Assembly: GCF_022808915.1 (NCBI RefSeq)
Contig: NZ_JAKZFS010000002.1
Location: 248,001 to 312,000 of the forward strand
Direction of reading: 5' to 3'
From: Fundidesulfovibrio terrae
Lineage (GTDB): Bacteria > Desulfobacterota > Desulfovibrionia > Desulfovibrionales > Desulfovibrionaceae
DNA: 64,000 nt
The notes under the pieces were generated by a model. It worked only from the letters and a program-made list of their open reading frames with translations, did not search any database and was not told the origin of the DNA. Below are positions 9,151 through 18,832 of this stretch, piece after piece. The translations under genes were made by a program, and so were the position numbers. Numbering within the stretch: position 1 is the stretch's first letter; every line of letters starts with the position of its first letter.

Positions 9151-10212
9151 TCACTCTCCCGCGAGCAGGGTCGCGCGTTCGGCCATGCCGGTCAGCTCCA
9201 CGGCGACCTCGCGCATATTGTAGTAATAGCTGAAAAATCTCATGACCGGCTCCAGGTCGTAGGTGGGCAGGACGTGTTGCTTGCGGATGCGCGACAGCCC
9301 ATCCTCGGCGGCGGCCACTGCGCGTTTGAGGTCGTCCATGGGGCCGGGGTCGCGGTCCTGGGAGACGGCCAGGGCCAGACGGGTCATGGCGGTGATGGTG
9401 GTCTGGGCCAGCATGTCCATTTCCTTGGCCACCATCCCGTGCAGCGATTCGAGATCGTCGTGGTGCACGGCCGATTCCATGGAGAGCATGTGTTCGGCGA
9501 TGCGCTCGGTGAAGTTGAAAAGCGAGACGCTGATGTGGTCCTGCTTGGAGAGCCCGGCGGGTTCCTTCTTGGCTTCCTCCAGGAGGGCGTGGTTGGCTTC
9601 GCGGGTGGCCTCCAGCTGCTTCCTGGTGGCTGCCTCCTCGTGCATGTCGCAGTCGGGCGAGATGCGGCAGGCCAGCAGGATGGAGTAGTAGGCGGCCTCG
9701 TCGTGTAGGGCCTTGACCACGCCCAGCTTGAACTGGCGCCCTGCTCGCGAGGGCCAGATGAAGGCCGAGAAGGCCAGGGACACGGTCACGCCGAGGCTGA
9801 TCTCCAGGAAGCGGAACACGGCGTATTCCATGAAAGTTTCGTTCTGGTTGGAGAGCAGGATGATGATGGTGGCGGTGAGCCCGGCCATGCGGAAGGATTC
9901 GTGCAGGTGGATGAAGTAAGCGCAGATCAGGATGGTCAGGCCCACGCCCACGCCCAGGGCCATGGCCCCGGGCCCCAGAAGCGACATGCATGCCGCGCCC
10001 ATGACGGCCCCCACGGCGGTACCGATGATGCGGTTGACGCCGACCTGGTAGGAGCTGCCCAGGTTGTTCTGCATGACGATGATGACGCTGATGACCGCCC
10101 AGTAACCCTGGGGCAGGTGGAAAAGAACGGTGAGGGCGTAGGTGCAGACGGCCGCGAGGGCGGTCTTGAGGGCGTGCTTGAGATGGACGGGGCTTGGCTT
10201 GGGCAGTTTCAT
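9151..10212 (-). CDS. FUSC/aromatic acid exporter-like membrane protein
   Basis: The 353-aa protein has an N-terminal half with about six hydrophobic helices (from TALAAVCTYALTVLF to SLAFSAFIWP, residues 15-150) and a C-terminal cytoplasmic helical domain of about 200 residues. The segment FHLPQGYWAVISVIIVMQNNLGSS and the following RIIGTAVGA match the fusaric acid resistance (FUSC/ArAE) family, whose members export aromatic acids or other organic anions. A full-length YccS/AaeB has two such halves; this is the shorter single-repeat form. ATG at 10212; upstream sequence is a 349-base region shared with the divergent ABC-transporter operon. Substrate unknown. Confidence 0.8.
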   Translation of the reverse strand: MKLPKPSPVHLKHALKTALAAVCTYALTVLFHLPQGYWAVISVIIVMQNNLGSSYQVGVNRIIGTAVGAVMGAACMSLLGPGAMALGVGVGLTILICAYFIHLHESFRMAGLTATIIILLSNQNETFMEYAVFRFLEISLGVTVSLAFSAFIWPSRAGRQFKLGVVKALHDEAAYYSILLACRISPDCDMHEEAATRKQLEATREANHALLEEAKKEPAGLSKQDHISVSLFNFTERIAEHMLSMESAVHHDDLESLHGMVAKEMDMLAQTTITAMTRLALAVSQDRDPGPMDDLKRAVAAAEDGLSRIRKQHVLPTYDLEPVMRFFSYYYNMREVAVELTGMAERATLLAGE

Positions 10213-10374
10213 GACGGATGCCTTGGGGGATTCTGGCTGACGGATATCACGGATCGCGGAGCGCGGAAACGGTTTTCGCGCGCGGGTATGTGACTGAGCG
10301 TGTGTGCTTGAGCGCGAACGCCGGGCTTCCTAGCCGATATCGCGGTGGCGCGCCAGGGAAATCCGCAACTGGCG

Positions 10375-10422
10375 TTAATATCATACTGTTGAAGTATACA
10401 ATGGTACGGAATTGAACATTGT
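10375..10422 (+). promoter_or_regulatory. Candidate promoter and dyad upstream of the liv operon
   Basis: The 349-base gap 10213-10561 has one AT-rich block. TTAATA (10375-10380) and TACAAT (10397-10402), 16 bases apart, resemble sigma-70 -35 and -10 boxes on the plus strand. An inverted repeat ACAATG (10398-10403) / CATTGT (10417-10422) overlaps the -10 box and start region, as an operator would. The rest of the gap (10213-10370) is GC-rich and presumably holds the promoter for the divergent FUSC gene, but nothing clear was seen. Confidence 0.4.
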
Positions 10423-10496
10423 TTGCCTCAATTTCTCCGGCAGGGGGCTCGGGGCGCTTGACCATTACGGACCCAAACAGTATCCCCTCTGAACAC

Positions 10497-10520
10497 AAAA
10501 ACGACGTTTTGGTCGTTTTT
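10497..10520 (+). terminator. Attenuator-like hairpin in the liv leader
   Basis: AAAAACGAC (10497-10505) and GTCGTTTTT (10512-10520) form a perfect 9-bp stem with a six-base loop ending in five Ts. It lies 41 bases before the first gene of the operon and downstream of the candidate promoter, so it could attenuate transcription. No leader peptide with a run of regulatory codons was found. Confidence 0.45.
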
Positions 10521-10561
10521 CCCTCCGATTCCACCCGCAACGCTTTGAAGGAGCTGGTCAT

Positions 10562-11695
10562 ATGGCTTGGCGTATCCTTGCGGCCTTGGCGCTCGTGGTG
10601 TCTTCCGCGCTGCCCTCAATCGCGTCCGAAACGGTCAAGATTGGGGCGGTTGTCTCCGTGACCGGCCCAGCTTCGTTTTTGGGCGAACCCGAGAAGAACA
10701 CGCTCCTCATGCTCCAGGACCAACTCAACGCTTCGGGCGGCCTCGGAGGCAAGAAGGTGGAGCTGGTGGTCTACGACGACGAATCCGACGTGAACAAGGC
10801 GGTGCTGGCCACCGAGAAGCTCCTGAAGAAGGACCAGGTGGCGGCCATCGTGGGGCCGACCACGTCCGGCAATACGCTGGCCATCATGGGCAAGGCGGCC
10901 GAGGCCAAGGTGCCGCTGGTGTCCATGTCGGCGGCGGAGAAGATCGTGAACCCGGTCAACCCGTGGGTGTTCAAGACCCCGCAGTCCGACCGCCTGGCCG
11001 TGGGCAAGATCCTGAACCACGCCAAGGCCCAGGGGTACAGGAAGATCGCCATCGTCACAGTGTCCGACGGCTTCGGCCAGGCCGGGCGCGAGGTGCTCAA
11101 GGAGCTCGTCCCCGCCTCCGGCATGGAGCTCGTGGCCGACGAGGTCTACGGCCCCAAGGACACCGACATGACCGCCCAGCTCACCAAGATCGCGGCCAGC
11201 GCACCCCATGCGGTGATCTGCTGGGGCACCAACCCCGGCCCGGCCGTGGTGGCCCGCAACCGCGCCCAACTGGGCATGAAGACGCCCCTGTACATGAGCC
11301 ACGGAGTTGCCTCGGGCAAGTTCATCGAACTTGCGGGCGAGGCGGCCGAGGGCCTGGTGCTCCCGGCCAGCTGGCTCATCGTGGCCGACCAGATGCCTGG
11401 CGGCCCCTTCAAGGCCCTGCTCGCGGGCTATATTGATTCCTACACCAAGAAATTCGGCTCAGCGCCCTCGGCTTTCGGCGGATATGCCTGGGACGGGCTC
11501 ATGCTTTTGGCTGAAGCGGCGAAAATCTCGGGCTCCACCGCATCTGGGGGCTTGCGCGACGGCCTGGAGAAGGTCAAAGATTACCAGAGCGCCACCGGAG
11601 TGTTCACGTTCTCGGACAAGGACCACAACGGCCTGGACGAGACCAGCTTCGCCATGGTGAAGATCGAGGGCGGGAAGTTCGTCCTGCTCAAGTAA
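10562..11695 (+). CDS. ABC transporter substrate-binding protein, Leu/Ile/Val (HAAT) family, copy 1
   Basis: This 377-aa periplasmic binding protein has a Sec signal peptide of about 22 residues ending near SIAS, then ETVKIGAVVSVTGPASFLGEPEKN, the classic start of LivJ-like proteins. AAGGAG lies 8 bases before the ATG. It delivers a ligand to the LivHMGF permease encoded downstream. The family also binds amides, urea and aromatic acids, so branched-chain amino acids are only one option. It is followed after 13 bases by a very similar gene, and the block from about residue 100 to 220 is nearly identical between the two, indicating tandem duplication. Confidence 0.92.
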   Translation: MAWRILAALALVVSSALPSIASETVKIGAVVSVTGPASFLGEPEKNTLLMLQDQLNASGGLGGKKVELVVYDDESDVNKAVLATEKLLKKDQVAAIVGPTTSGNTLAIMGKAAEAKVPLVSMSAAEKIVNPVNPWVFKTPQSDRLAVGKILNHAKAQGYRKIAIVTVSDGFGQAGREVLKELVPASGMELVADEVYGPKDTDMTAQLTKIAASAPHAVICWGTNPGPAVVARNRAQLGMKTPLYMSHGVASGKFIELAGEAAEGLVLPASWLIVADQMPGGPFKALLAGYIDSYTKKFGSAPSAFGGYAWDGLMLLAEAAKISGSTASGGLRDGLEKVKDYQSATGVFTFSDKDHNGLDETSFAMVKIEGGKFVLLK

Positions 11696-11708
11696 AAGGG
11701 GATCACGC

Positions 11709-12845
11709 ATGCTGCATCGGATTCTGGGTGTTCTCGCGGTTCTTTCGCTGTGGGCGGCTCCGGCTTTCGCGGCCGAGCCCATCAAGATCGGGGCGGTGGT
11801 GTCGGTGACGGGGCCTGCCTCGTTTCTGGGCGAACCGGAAAAGAACACCCTGGAGATGGTCAAGGACGAGCTCAACGCCAAGGGCGGGGTGCTGGGACGG
11901 CCCGTGGAGCTCATCGTCTATGACGACGAATCCGATGTGAACAAGGCCGTGCTGGCCACCGAGAAACTCCTGAAGAAGGACGGCGTCATGGCCGTGATCG
12001 GGGCCACCACGTCCGGCTCCACCCTGGCCATCATGAACAAGTTCCCGGCGGCCCAGGTGCCGCTGGTGTCCATGTCTGCGGCGGAGAAGATCGTGAACCC
12101 GGTCAATCCGTGGGTGTTCAAGGTGGCCCCGTCGGACCGCCACGCCGTGGGGCGCATCCTGCAGCACGCCAAGGCCCAGGGATACAAGAAGATCGCCATC
12201 GTCACCGTGTCCGACGGCTTCGGCCAGGCCGGTCGCGAGGTGCTCAAGGAGCTCATCCCGGCGCGCGGTTTCACCCTGGTGGCCGACGAGGTCTACGGCC
12301 CCAAGGACACCGACATGACCGCCCAGCTCACCAAGCTGAAGGACGCCGCCCCCGACGCCATCATCTGCTGGGGCACCAACCCCGGCCCCGCCGTGGTGGC
12401 CCGCAACCGTGCGCAGCTGGGCATCACCACGCCCCTGTACATGAGCCACGGCGTGGCTTCGAAAAAGTTCATCGAGCTGGCCAAGGAGTCCGCCGAAGGG
12501 CTCATGCTCCCGGCCGGAGACCTCATCGTGGCCGCGCAGCTGCCCGATTCCCATCCCCAGAAGGCGCAGTTGGTGGAGTACACCAGGCAGTACCAGGACA
12601 AGTTCAAGTCTGACGTGTCCACCTTCGGCGGCCACGGCTGGGACGGCCTCAAGCTGGTGGCCAAGGCCATCGAGGCCGCCGGTACGGACAAGCCCGCGGC
12701 AGTGCGCGACGCCTTGGAAAAGATTGCCGCGTTCCCCGGCATCGGCGGGGTGTTCACCTTCAGCGCCACGGATCACAACGGCCTGGGCGAGGACGCCTTC
12801 GAGATGGTGGTCATCCAGGGCGGGGACTGGAAGATAGTGAAATAG
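11709..12845 (+). CDS. ABC transporter substrate-binding protein, Leu/Ile/Val (HAAT) family, copy 2
   Basis: This 378-aa paralogue of the preceding gene has its own signal peptide (about 21 residues, cleavage near AFA-AEP) and the same mature start, EPIKIGAVVSVTGPASFLGEPEKN. Differences concentrate in the C-terminal third (residues 260-378), where copy 2 has a longer loop (QLPDSHPQKAQLVEY). The pair may therefore differ in ligand specificity while sharing the permease. AAGGGGATCACGC precedes the ATG. It is separated from livH by a short hairpin, which may allow the binding proteins to be made in excess over the membrane components. Confidence 0.92.
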   Translation: MLHRILGVLAVLSLWAAPAFAAEPIKIGAVVSVTGPASFLGEPEKNTLEMVKDELNAKGGVLGRPVELIVYDDESDVNKAVLATEKLLKKDGVMAVIGATTSGSTLAIMNKFPAAQVPLVSMSAAEKIVNPVNPWVFKVAPSDRHAVGRILQHAKAQGYKKIAIVTVSDGFGQAGREVLKELIPARGFTLVADEVYGPKDTDMTAQLTKLKDAAPDAIICWGTNPGPAVVARNRAQLGITTPLYMSHGVASKKFIELAKESAEGLMLPAGDLIVAAQLPDSHPQKAQLVEYTRQYQDKFKSDVSTFGGHGWDGLKLVAKAIEAAGTDKPAAVRDALEKIAAFPGIGGVFTFSATDHNGLGEDAFEMVVIQGGDWKIVK

Positions 12846-12849
12846 GGTC

Positions 12850-12871
12850 CGGGCCGGGTTTCCCCGGCCCG
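12850..12871 (+). terminator. Intercistronic hairpin between binding protein and permease genes
   Basis: CGGGCCGGG (12850-12858) pairs with CCCGGCCCG (12863-12871) across a four-base loop. There is no T-run, so it is more likely an mRNA-stabilising or partial-termination hairpin than a full terminator. Such a structure commonly raises binding-protein mRNA relative to permease mRNA. Confidence 0.5.
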
Positions 12872-12879
12872 ATTCGCAT

Positions 12880-13755
12880 ATGCTCTCAGGCGCGCCGCAA
12901 TATCTGGTATCCGGTCTCACGGTGGGGGCCACCTACGGGCTCACGGCCCTGGGCTTCACCATGATCTTCAACACCACCGGCATCATCAACTTCGCCCAGG
13001 GCGAGTTCGTGATGCTTGGCGGCATGCTCTCCGTGGTGCTCATGAAGGCCGGAGCTCCGCTGCCCCTGGCCATCGCCCTGGCCGTGGCCGTGGCCGCCCT
13101 GGCCGGCGCGCTCATCGAGCGCGCCGTGATCCGGCCCGTGGGCCGCTCGGCCCCGGTGAACCTGGTCATCATCACCATCGGCGTGTCCATCCTGGTGCGC
13201 GGGGCGGTGATGCTCGCGTTCGGCAAGGACACCTTCTCCCTCCCGGCCTTTTCCGGCACCAAACCCCTGAGCATTCTCGGCGCGGCCGTGCAGCCCCAGA
13301 GCATCTGGGTGCTGGCCATCACCTTGGCGCTTCTGGCCGCGCTCAAGCTCTTCTTCAGCCGAACCATCCACGGCAAAGCCATGCTGGCCTGCGCCTGCGA
13401 GCGCAAGGCCGCCTCCCTCATGGGCATCTCCGTGGAACGCATGGCCATGTTCTCGTTTGCGCTCTCGGGCTTTCTCGGTGCCGTGGGCGGGGCCATCCTC
13501 ACCCCCATCACCCTGACCTCCTACGACGTGGGCGTGATGCTCGGGCTCAAGGGCTTCGCGGCCTGCATCCTGGGCGGGCTGGGCAACCCCTTCGGCGCGG
13601 CCGCGGGCGGGCTCATCCTCGGGGTGCTGGAATCGCTGGGCGCGGGATTCATCTCTTCGGCCTACAAGGACGCCTTCGCCTTCATCGTGCTACTGGCGCT
13701 TCTCTTCGTCAAACCCACCGGGCTTTTCGGCGGCCCCAAATCGGACCGGGTGTAG
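12880..13755 (+). CDS. livH: Branched-chain amino acid ABC transporter permease LivH
   Basis: This 291-aa inner-membrane protein has about eight hydrophobic helices. The N-terminus LVSGLTVGATYGLTALGFTMIFNTTGIINFAQGEF is the signature of LivH-type permeases. The EAA-like cytoplasmic loop is seen as CERKAASLMGISVERM, followed by ILGGLGNPFGAAAGGLILGVLE. It forms the membrane channel with LivM, powered by LivG and LivF. ATG at 12880; one base separates its stop from the livM GTG, so the pair is translationally coupled. Confidence 0.93.
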   Translation: MLSGAPQYLVSGLTVGATYGLTALGFTMIFNTTGIINFAQGEFVMLGGMLSVVLMKAGAPLPLAIALAVAVAALAGALIERAVIRPVGRSAPVNLVIITIGVSILVRGAVMLAFGKDTFSLPAFSGTKPLSILGAAVQPQSIWVLAITLALLAALKLFFSRTIHGKAMLACACERKAASLMGISVERMAMFSFALSGFLGAVGGAILTPITLTSYDVGVMLGLKGFAACILGGLGNPFGAAAGGLILGVLESLGAGFISSAYKDAFAFIVLLALLFVKPTGLFGGPKSDRV

Positions 13756-13756
13756 C

Positions 13757-14702
13757 GTGGGCGCGCTTCGCAACAACGCGGGCCTGCTCGTTTTCGCGGC
13801 CGCCCTGGCCGCCGCCCCCCTGGCCCTGGCCAACGACTATTACGTCAACGTCCTCATCCTCTGTTGCATCAACGCCCTCATCGTCATGGGGCTCAATCTC
13901 CTCATGGGCTATGCCGGGCAAGTGTCGCTCGGGCACGCGGCCTTCTTCGGGCTGGCCGCCTACACCACGGCCGTGGCCACGACCACGCTCGGCCTGCCCA
14001 TCCCCGTGGGGATGGCGGCGGGCATCGGCATGTCCGCCCTGGTGGGCTGGCTCATCGCCGTGCCGACGCTCAAGCTCCACGGCCATTACCTGGCCATGGC
14101 CACCCTGGGCTTCGGCATCATCGTGTCCATCGTGTTCAACGAGGCCGTGGACGTGACCGGCGGCCCCTCCGGATTCGTGGGCATCCCGAGGCTTGCGCTC
14201 GCGGGCTTCACCTTCGCCTCGGACAAGTCCTATTACTTCCTGGTGGCGGGGGTGCTCTGGCTGGCCACCCTGGTGTCCCGGCGAGTGATCGGATCGCGCA
14301 CGGGCCGGGCGCTGAGGGCCATCCACGTGAGCGAATCCGCGGCCCAGGCCATGGGCATCGACCTGGCCGGGCACAAGCGCTTCGTGTTCGTGCTCTCGGC
14401 GGTGTACGCCGGCGTGGCCGGCGTGCTCTACGCCCACCACCTGACCTTCGTGGCCCCGTCCTCCTTCGGGTTCAACTTCTCGGTGCAGCTCATCACCATG
14501 GTGGTGCTGGGCGGCATGGCCAGCATCTGGGGCGCGGTTGCCGGGGCCTTCTTCCTCACCTCGCTGCCGGAGTTTTTGCGCATGTTCGAGGAAGTGGACA
14601 TCCTCATCTACGGCGGCCTGCTGGTGGCCTGCATGATGTTCATGCCGGACGGGCTGGCGGGCGGCGCGCGGGCTCTCGTGCGCCGCATGAAGGCGGTGCG
14701 CC

Positions 14703-14710
<8 letters not shown>
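13757..14710 (+). CDS. livM: Branched-chain amino acid ABC transporter permease LivM
   Basis: The 317-aa membrane protein has the LivM hallmark NLLMGYAGQVSLGHAAFFGLAAY near residue 50, and a C-terminal VVLGGMASIWGAVAGAFFLTSLPEFLR block. About nine hydrophobic helices are visible. It starts with GTG at 13757, immediately after livH, with no strong ribosome-binding site, which fits coupling. Its stop lies 8 bases inside livG. Confidence 0.92.
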
Positions 14711-15466
<756 letters not shown>

Positions 15467-15467
<1 letters not shown>

Positions 15468-16210
15468 TGCTCACCCTCACCAACGTCGACATTTCCTACG
15501 GCAAGATAAACGCCGTGCGCCGCGCCTCCCTGCATGTGGACGCGGGCGAGATCGTGGCCCTGATCGGGGCCAACGGCGCGGGCAAGACCACGCTCCTCTC
15601 GGCCATATCCGGGCTCATCCGCCCCGGAAACGGCTCTGTCCTCTTCGACGGGCAGGACATCACGAAGATGGCTCCCGAGAAGATCGTGCGCCTGGGGCTC
15701 TCCCACGTTCCGGAGCGCCGCCTGGTTTTCAAGCCCCTGAGCGTAACCGACAACCTGCTTCTGGGGTCCTACACGCGCAGGGGCAGGACGCCTCGCGCCG
15801 AACTGGACAGGGACCTTGAGTCGGTCTACGCAATGTTTCCGGTGCTCAGGCAGCGGGCGGACCAGGCGGCGGGCACGCTGTCCGGCGGCGAGCAGCAGAT
15901 GCTGGCCATCGGACGGGCGCTCATGGCCGGGCCGAAGATGCTCCTGCTGGACGAGCCGGGCATGGGCCTGGCTCCCACGGTGTGCCGCGACATATTCAGT
16001 CGCGTCACCGAGCTGCGCGACCAGCGTGGCCTGACCGTGCTGCTGGTGGAGCAGAACGCCAAAAGCGCCCTGGCCGTGGCCGACAGAGGCTACGTGCTGG
16101 AGACGGGACGGGTCATCCTGCAGGGCCAGTCCTCGGAGCTTCTGGCCAACCGGGACGTGCAGAGGGCCTATCTGGGCCGTGACAAAACCCAAGAGGAGTT
16201 ATTCACATGA
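15467..16210 (+). CDS. livF: Branched-chain amino acid ABC transporter ATPase LivF
   Basis: This 247-aa ATPase has Walker A GANGAGKTT (residues 34-42), signature LSGGEQQ and Walker B LLLDEPGMGLAP, the last being the usual LivF form. It pairs with LivG to energise the LivHM channel. The ATG overlaps the livG stop, and its own stop overlaps the next gene as ATGA. That places the following small exported protein firmly in this operon. Confidence 0.94.
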
Positions 16211-16683
16211 AGCGCGCGTTTATCGCAGTCGCACTGCTGCTGGCCGTAGCCGCCACGGCGTTTGCCCAGGGCAAGATCATTCTCGACTACAAGGGCATGG
16301 CCTTCGGCAAGGATTTCAGCGAGTTCAAGCTGCTCAAGGAAGTGCGCAAGAGCGGCGACATGGTTTTCTACGCAAAGTACCAGGAAGAGCCGACCTTCCA
16401 GGGCGTGCCCGTGAAGGACCAGATGTACGGTTTCTACAAAGGCAAGTTCTGCCTGGCCATGTTCACCGCCCAGGGACCCAGCGCCTACAACACCCTCAAG
16501 GCCTATTTCGACGCCCACTACGGCCCGGCCAGCCAGCCCAAGGTGAACATCAAGCAGTTCACCTACATGGCCGGCGACGTAGCCATCCAGTTGGGCTTCG
16601 ACGACGCCCGCAAGGTGGTGGATGTCAGCTACGCATACAACCCCATTATGCGGCAGTTCATGCCCGCCGGCGGGAACAACTAG
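16207..16683 (+). CDS. Small exported protein encoded at the end of the liv operon
   Basis: The 158-aa product has a clear Sec signal peptide (KRAFIAVALLLAVAATAFAQ, cleavage near residue 20) and a mature domain of about 138 residues with alternating strands, rich in Tyr and Phe. No family was recognised. There is a single cysteine (in KFCLAMF), so no disulphide and no lipobox. Its ATG lies inside the livF stop (ATGA) behind a GAGGAG sequence, so it is translated with the transporter. A periplasmic accessory role for uptake is an inference from this coupling only. An alternative is an unrelated envelope protein trapped in the operon. Confidence 0.8.
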   Translation: MKRAFIAVALLLAVAATAFAQGKIILDYKGMAFGKDFSEFKLLKEVRKSGDMVFYAKYQEEPTFQGVPVKDQMYGFYKGKFCLAMFTAQGPSAYNTLKAYFDAHYGPASQPKVNIKQFTYMAGDVAIQLGFDDARKVVDVSYAYNPIMRQFMPAGGNN

Positions 16684-16706
16684 CATCGGCGTTTTTCCGG
16701 GATTCT

Positions 16707-16805
16707 GGCCCGGCAGCGCCCGAAACGACGCGCCGCCGGGCCGGGACCTCCCCCGGAAAGGGATTCCAAAGGGCCTCGGCCCTTTGGCCGCCGGAGGCTC
16801 CTCCC
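16707..16805. repeat. Dispersed hairpin repeat, copy B (inverted), at operon end
   Basis: The gap after the liv operon holds GGCCCGGC (16707-16714) / GCCGGGCC (16735-16742). It also has the repeat core CCAAAGGGCC (16766-16775) / GGCCCTTTGG (16778-16787) followed by CCGCCGGAGGC. This is the reverse orientation of the copies at 8948, 57209 and 59881. It probably terminates the liv operon before the ligase gene. Confidence 0.65.
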
Positions 16806-16858
16806 CGTCATAATTTCCGGCGCTCGGTCGGACCAGCTCTCGCGCAGGAGGCGACCCC

Positions 16859-18157
16859 ATGATGTGGGAACCGAAATACGAGTCCATGGACCCCGCCCAG
16901 CTGGCCCAGCTGCAGCTTGAGCGCCTCCAGTCCACCCTGACCCGCGTGGCCAGGAACGTCCCCTACTACCACAAGACCTTCGCCGCCCAGGGCATCGAGC
17001 CCGACGACATCCGCTCGGTCTCCGACCTGTCGCGCCTGCCCTTCACCACCAAGGCCGTGCTGCGCGACGCCTATCCCTACGGCTTCTTCGCCGTGCCGCT
17101 GCGCGAAGTGGTGCGCCTGCATTCCTCGTCGGGCACCACGGGCAAGTCCACGGTGGTGGGCTACACGGCGGGGGACCTCAAGAAGTGGGGGGCGCTCACC
17201 GCGCGCGTGCTCACGGCGGGCGGCGTCACCCGCGAGGACGTGGTGCAGATCGCCTTCAACTTCGGCCTGTTCACGGGCGGATTCGGATTCCTCCAGGGGG
17301 CCGAGGCCCTGGGCGCGGCCCTGGTTCCGGCCTCCAGCGGCAACACCCGCCGCCAGGTGGCCATCATGCAGGACTTCAAGACCTCGGTGCTGGTCTGCAC
17401 GCCCAGCTACGCCCTGTACCTGGCCCAGACCATGGAGGACATGGGCGTGAACGTGAACGCCCTGAACCTTCGCCACGGCCTTTTCGGGGCCGAGTGCTGG
17501 TCCGAGGCCGCCCGGGCGCGCATCGAGGACCGGCTCAAGCTCTCGGCCACGGACAACTACGGCATCAGCGAGGTGATGGGGCCGGGCGTGGCCGGTGAGT
17601 GCCAGCAGAAGAACGGCCTGCACATAAACGAGGACCACTTCCTGGCCGAAATCGTGGACCCGGCCACGGGCGAGCCCGTGCCCGACGGCGAGGTTGGGGA
17701 GCTCGTGCTCACCACCCTGACCAAGGAGGCCTTCCCCCTGGTCCGCTTCCGCACCGGGGACCTGACGCGCTTCCTGCCCGGTCCCTGCCCCTGCGGTCGG
17801 ACGCTCAAGCGCATGGAGCGCGTGCGCGGGCGGGTGGACGACATGCTCATCGTGCGCGGGGTGAACGTGTTCCCCAGCCAGATCGAGGCGGTGCTCCTGG
17901 ACATCGAGGGCACCACGCCCCAGTGGCGGGTGGTGCTTGAGCGCGAGCGCGGCCTGGACAAGGCGACGGTCGAGCTTGAGATCGAGGAGAAGTTCGTATT
18001 CGACCGCATGGCCGACCAGCAGAAGTTCCTGGAGGGCGTGCGCAGACGGCTGACTTCGGATCTGGGCGTGGGGTTCGAGGTGCGCATGACCGAGCCGGGC
18101 CTGCTGGCCGCCGAGGAAGGCAAGGCCAGCCGCGTGCTGGACAAGCGGGAGGAATAG
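16859..18157 (+). CDS. paaK: Phenylacetate-CoA ligase family protein
   Basis: This 432-aa member of the ANL superfamily matches PaaK in length and sequence. The P-loop-like SSSGTTGKST sits near residues 90-99, with the ATP-binding YGISEVMGPGVAGEC block, then VRFRTGDLT and GRVDDMLIVRGVNVFPSQIEA of the C-terminal hinge domain. It activates phenylacetate or a similar aryl acid to the CoA thioester at the expense of ATP. In anaerobes this often serves aromatic amino acid breakdown. AGGAGG lies 7 bases before the first of two tandem ATGs. Lying just after a liv uptake operon, it may act on products of imported amino acids; that link is an inference. Confidence 0.9.
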   Translation: MMWEPKYESMDPAQLAQLQLERLQSTLTRVARNVPYYHKTFAAQGIEPDDIRSVSDLSRLPFTTKAVLRDAYPYGFFAVPLREVVRLHSSSGTTGKSTVVGYTAGDLKKWGALTARVLTAGGVTREDVVQIAFNFGLFTGGFGFLQGAEALGAALVPASSGNTRRQVAIMQDFKTSVLVCTPSYALYLAQTMEDMGVNVNALNLRHGLFGAECWSEAARARIEDRLKLSATDNYGISEVMGPGVAGECQQKNGLHINEDHFLAEIVDPATGEPVPDGEVGELVLTTLTKEAFPLVRFRTGDLTRFLPGPCPCGRTLKRMERVRGRVDDMLIVRGVNVFPSQIEAVLLDIEGTTPQWRVVLERERGLDKATVELEIEEKFVFDRMADQQKFLEGVRRRLTSDLGVGFEVRMTEPGLLAAEEGKASRVLDKREE

Positions 18158-18188
18158 GGGGCGCGGGTGGTCGCGTGTCGATTTTCAT

Positions 18189-18216
18189 AAGGCCGGGGCG
18201 ATTCCCGGCCTTTTTT
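18189..18216. terminator. Bidirectional Rho-independent terminator
   Basis: AAGGCCGGG (18189-18197) pairs with CCCGGCCTT (18204-18212) over a six-base loop, followed by Ts to 18216. It ends the ligase transcript. The T-run overlaps the stop codon of the convergent gene at 18215. Confidence 0.85.
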
Positions 18217-18832
18217 ACGCCTTCCCGCTGTACCTGCCTGAACGGCTCGCCTTGCTGTACTCGCGCTGGTACTGCTTGAGCTTGGTGCTCAGATTCCCCT
18301 GGACCTTGGCGATCTGGGCGTACTCGCCCTTGCTGACCACTCCGTCGGCCAGGGCCTTGTCGATGACGTCCTGTTCCGAGTTCTCCAGCGTGTCCATGGA
18401 CTTGCCCTGGGCCTTGCTGATGGTCCCGGACGAAAGGGCTTTCTGGATGGTCTGGTGCATGCGCTTCTGCATGTCCTGGATGAGCTTGAGCGTCCCGTCC
18501 TGGTCCTGCATGGCCCGGTTGCTGCCCGTCGCCCCCGTGTTCGAGGCCGGCGTCTTGACCTTGAGCATGCGGTCCAGCGACTTGCTCTCGGATTCCAAGG
18601 CCTTGGCCAGGCGCTGGTATTCGGCCCGGTCCAGCATGCCGTCGGACGTGGCCTTGGCCAGGGCCTTTTCGTTTTGCTTCTCCAGCGCGTCCAGGGTGTT
18701 CTGGTCCTTTTTGGAGAGCTTGCCTGCGTCCGTTCCCTGTGAAATCCGCTCTTCTATATCTTTGGCGCGACGATCCAGGACAGCCTTGAGATAGGTCGAT
18801 GTGGCGGAGTCGGAGGCGTTTACGGCGGCCAT
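18215..18832 (-). CDS. Helical-repeat protein of unknown function, 205 aa
   Basis: The protein is almost wholly alpha-helical, rich in Lys, Gln, Ala and Ser. It contains two copies of a module of the form xLSKKDxxTLDxLExQxExALAKAxSDGMLDRAEYxxLAK, at residues about 36-80 and 132-180 (second copy: GTISKAQGKSMDTLENSEQD...ALADGVVSKGEYAQIAK). The module resembles an EF-hand-like helix-ADG-helix pair but lacks a full set of calcium ligands. There is no signal peptide or membrane helix. The next gene on the same strand carries the same type of repeat, so the two are paralogous modules. Start ATG at 18832 with AAAGGA upstream. Function unknown. Confidence 0.75.
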   Translation of the reverse strand: MAAVNASDSATSTYLKAVLDRRAKDIEERISQGTDAGKLSKKDQNTLDALEKQNEKALAKATSDGMLDRAEYQRLAKALESESKSLDRMLKVKTPASNTGATGSNRAMQDQDGTLKLIQDMQKRMHQTIQKALSSGTISKAQGKSMDTLENSEQDVIDKALADGVVSKGEYAQIAKVQGNLSTKLKQYQREYSKASRSGRYSGKA

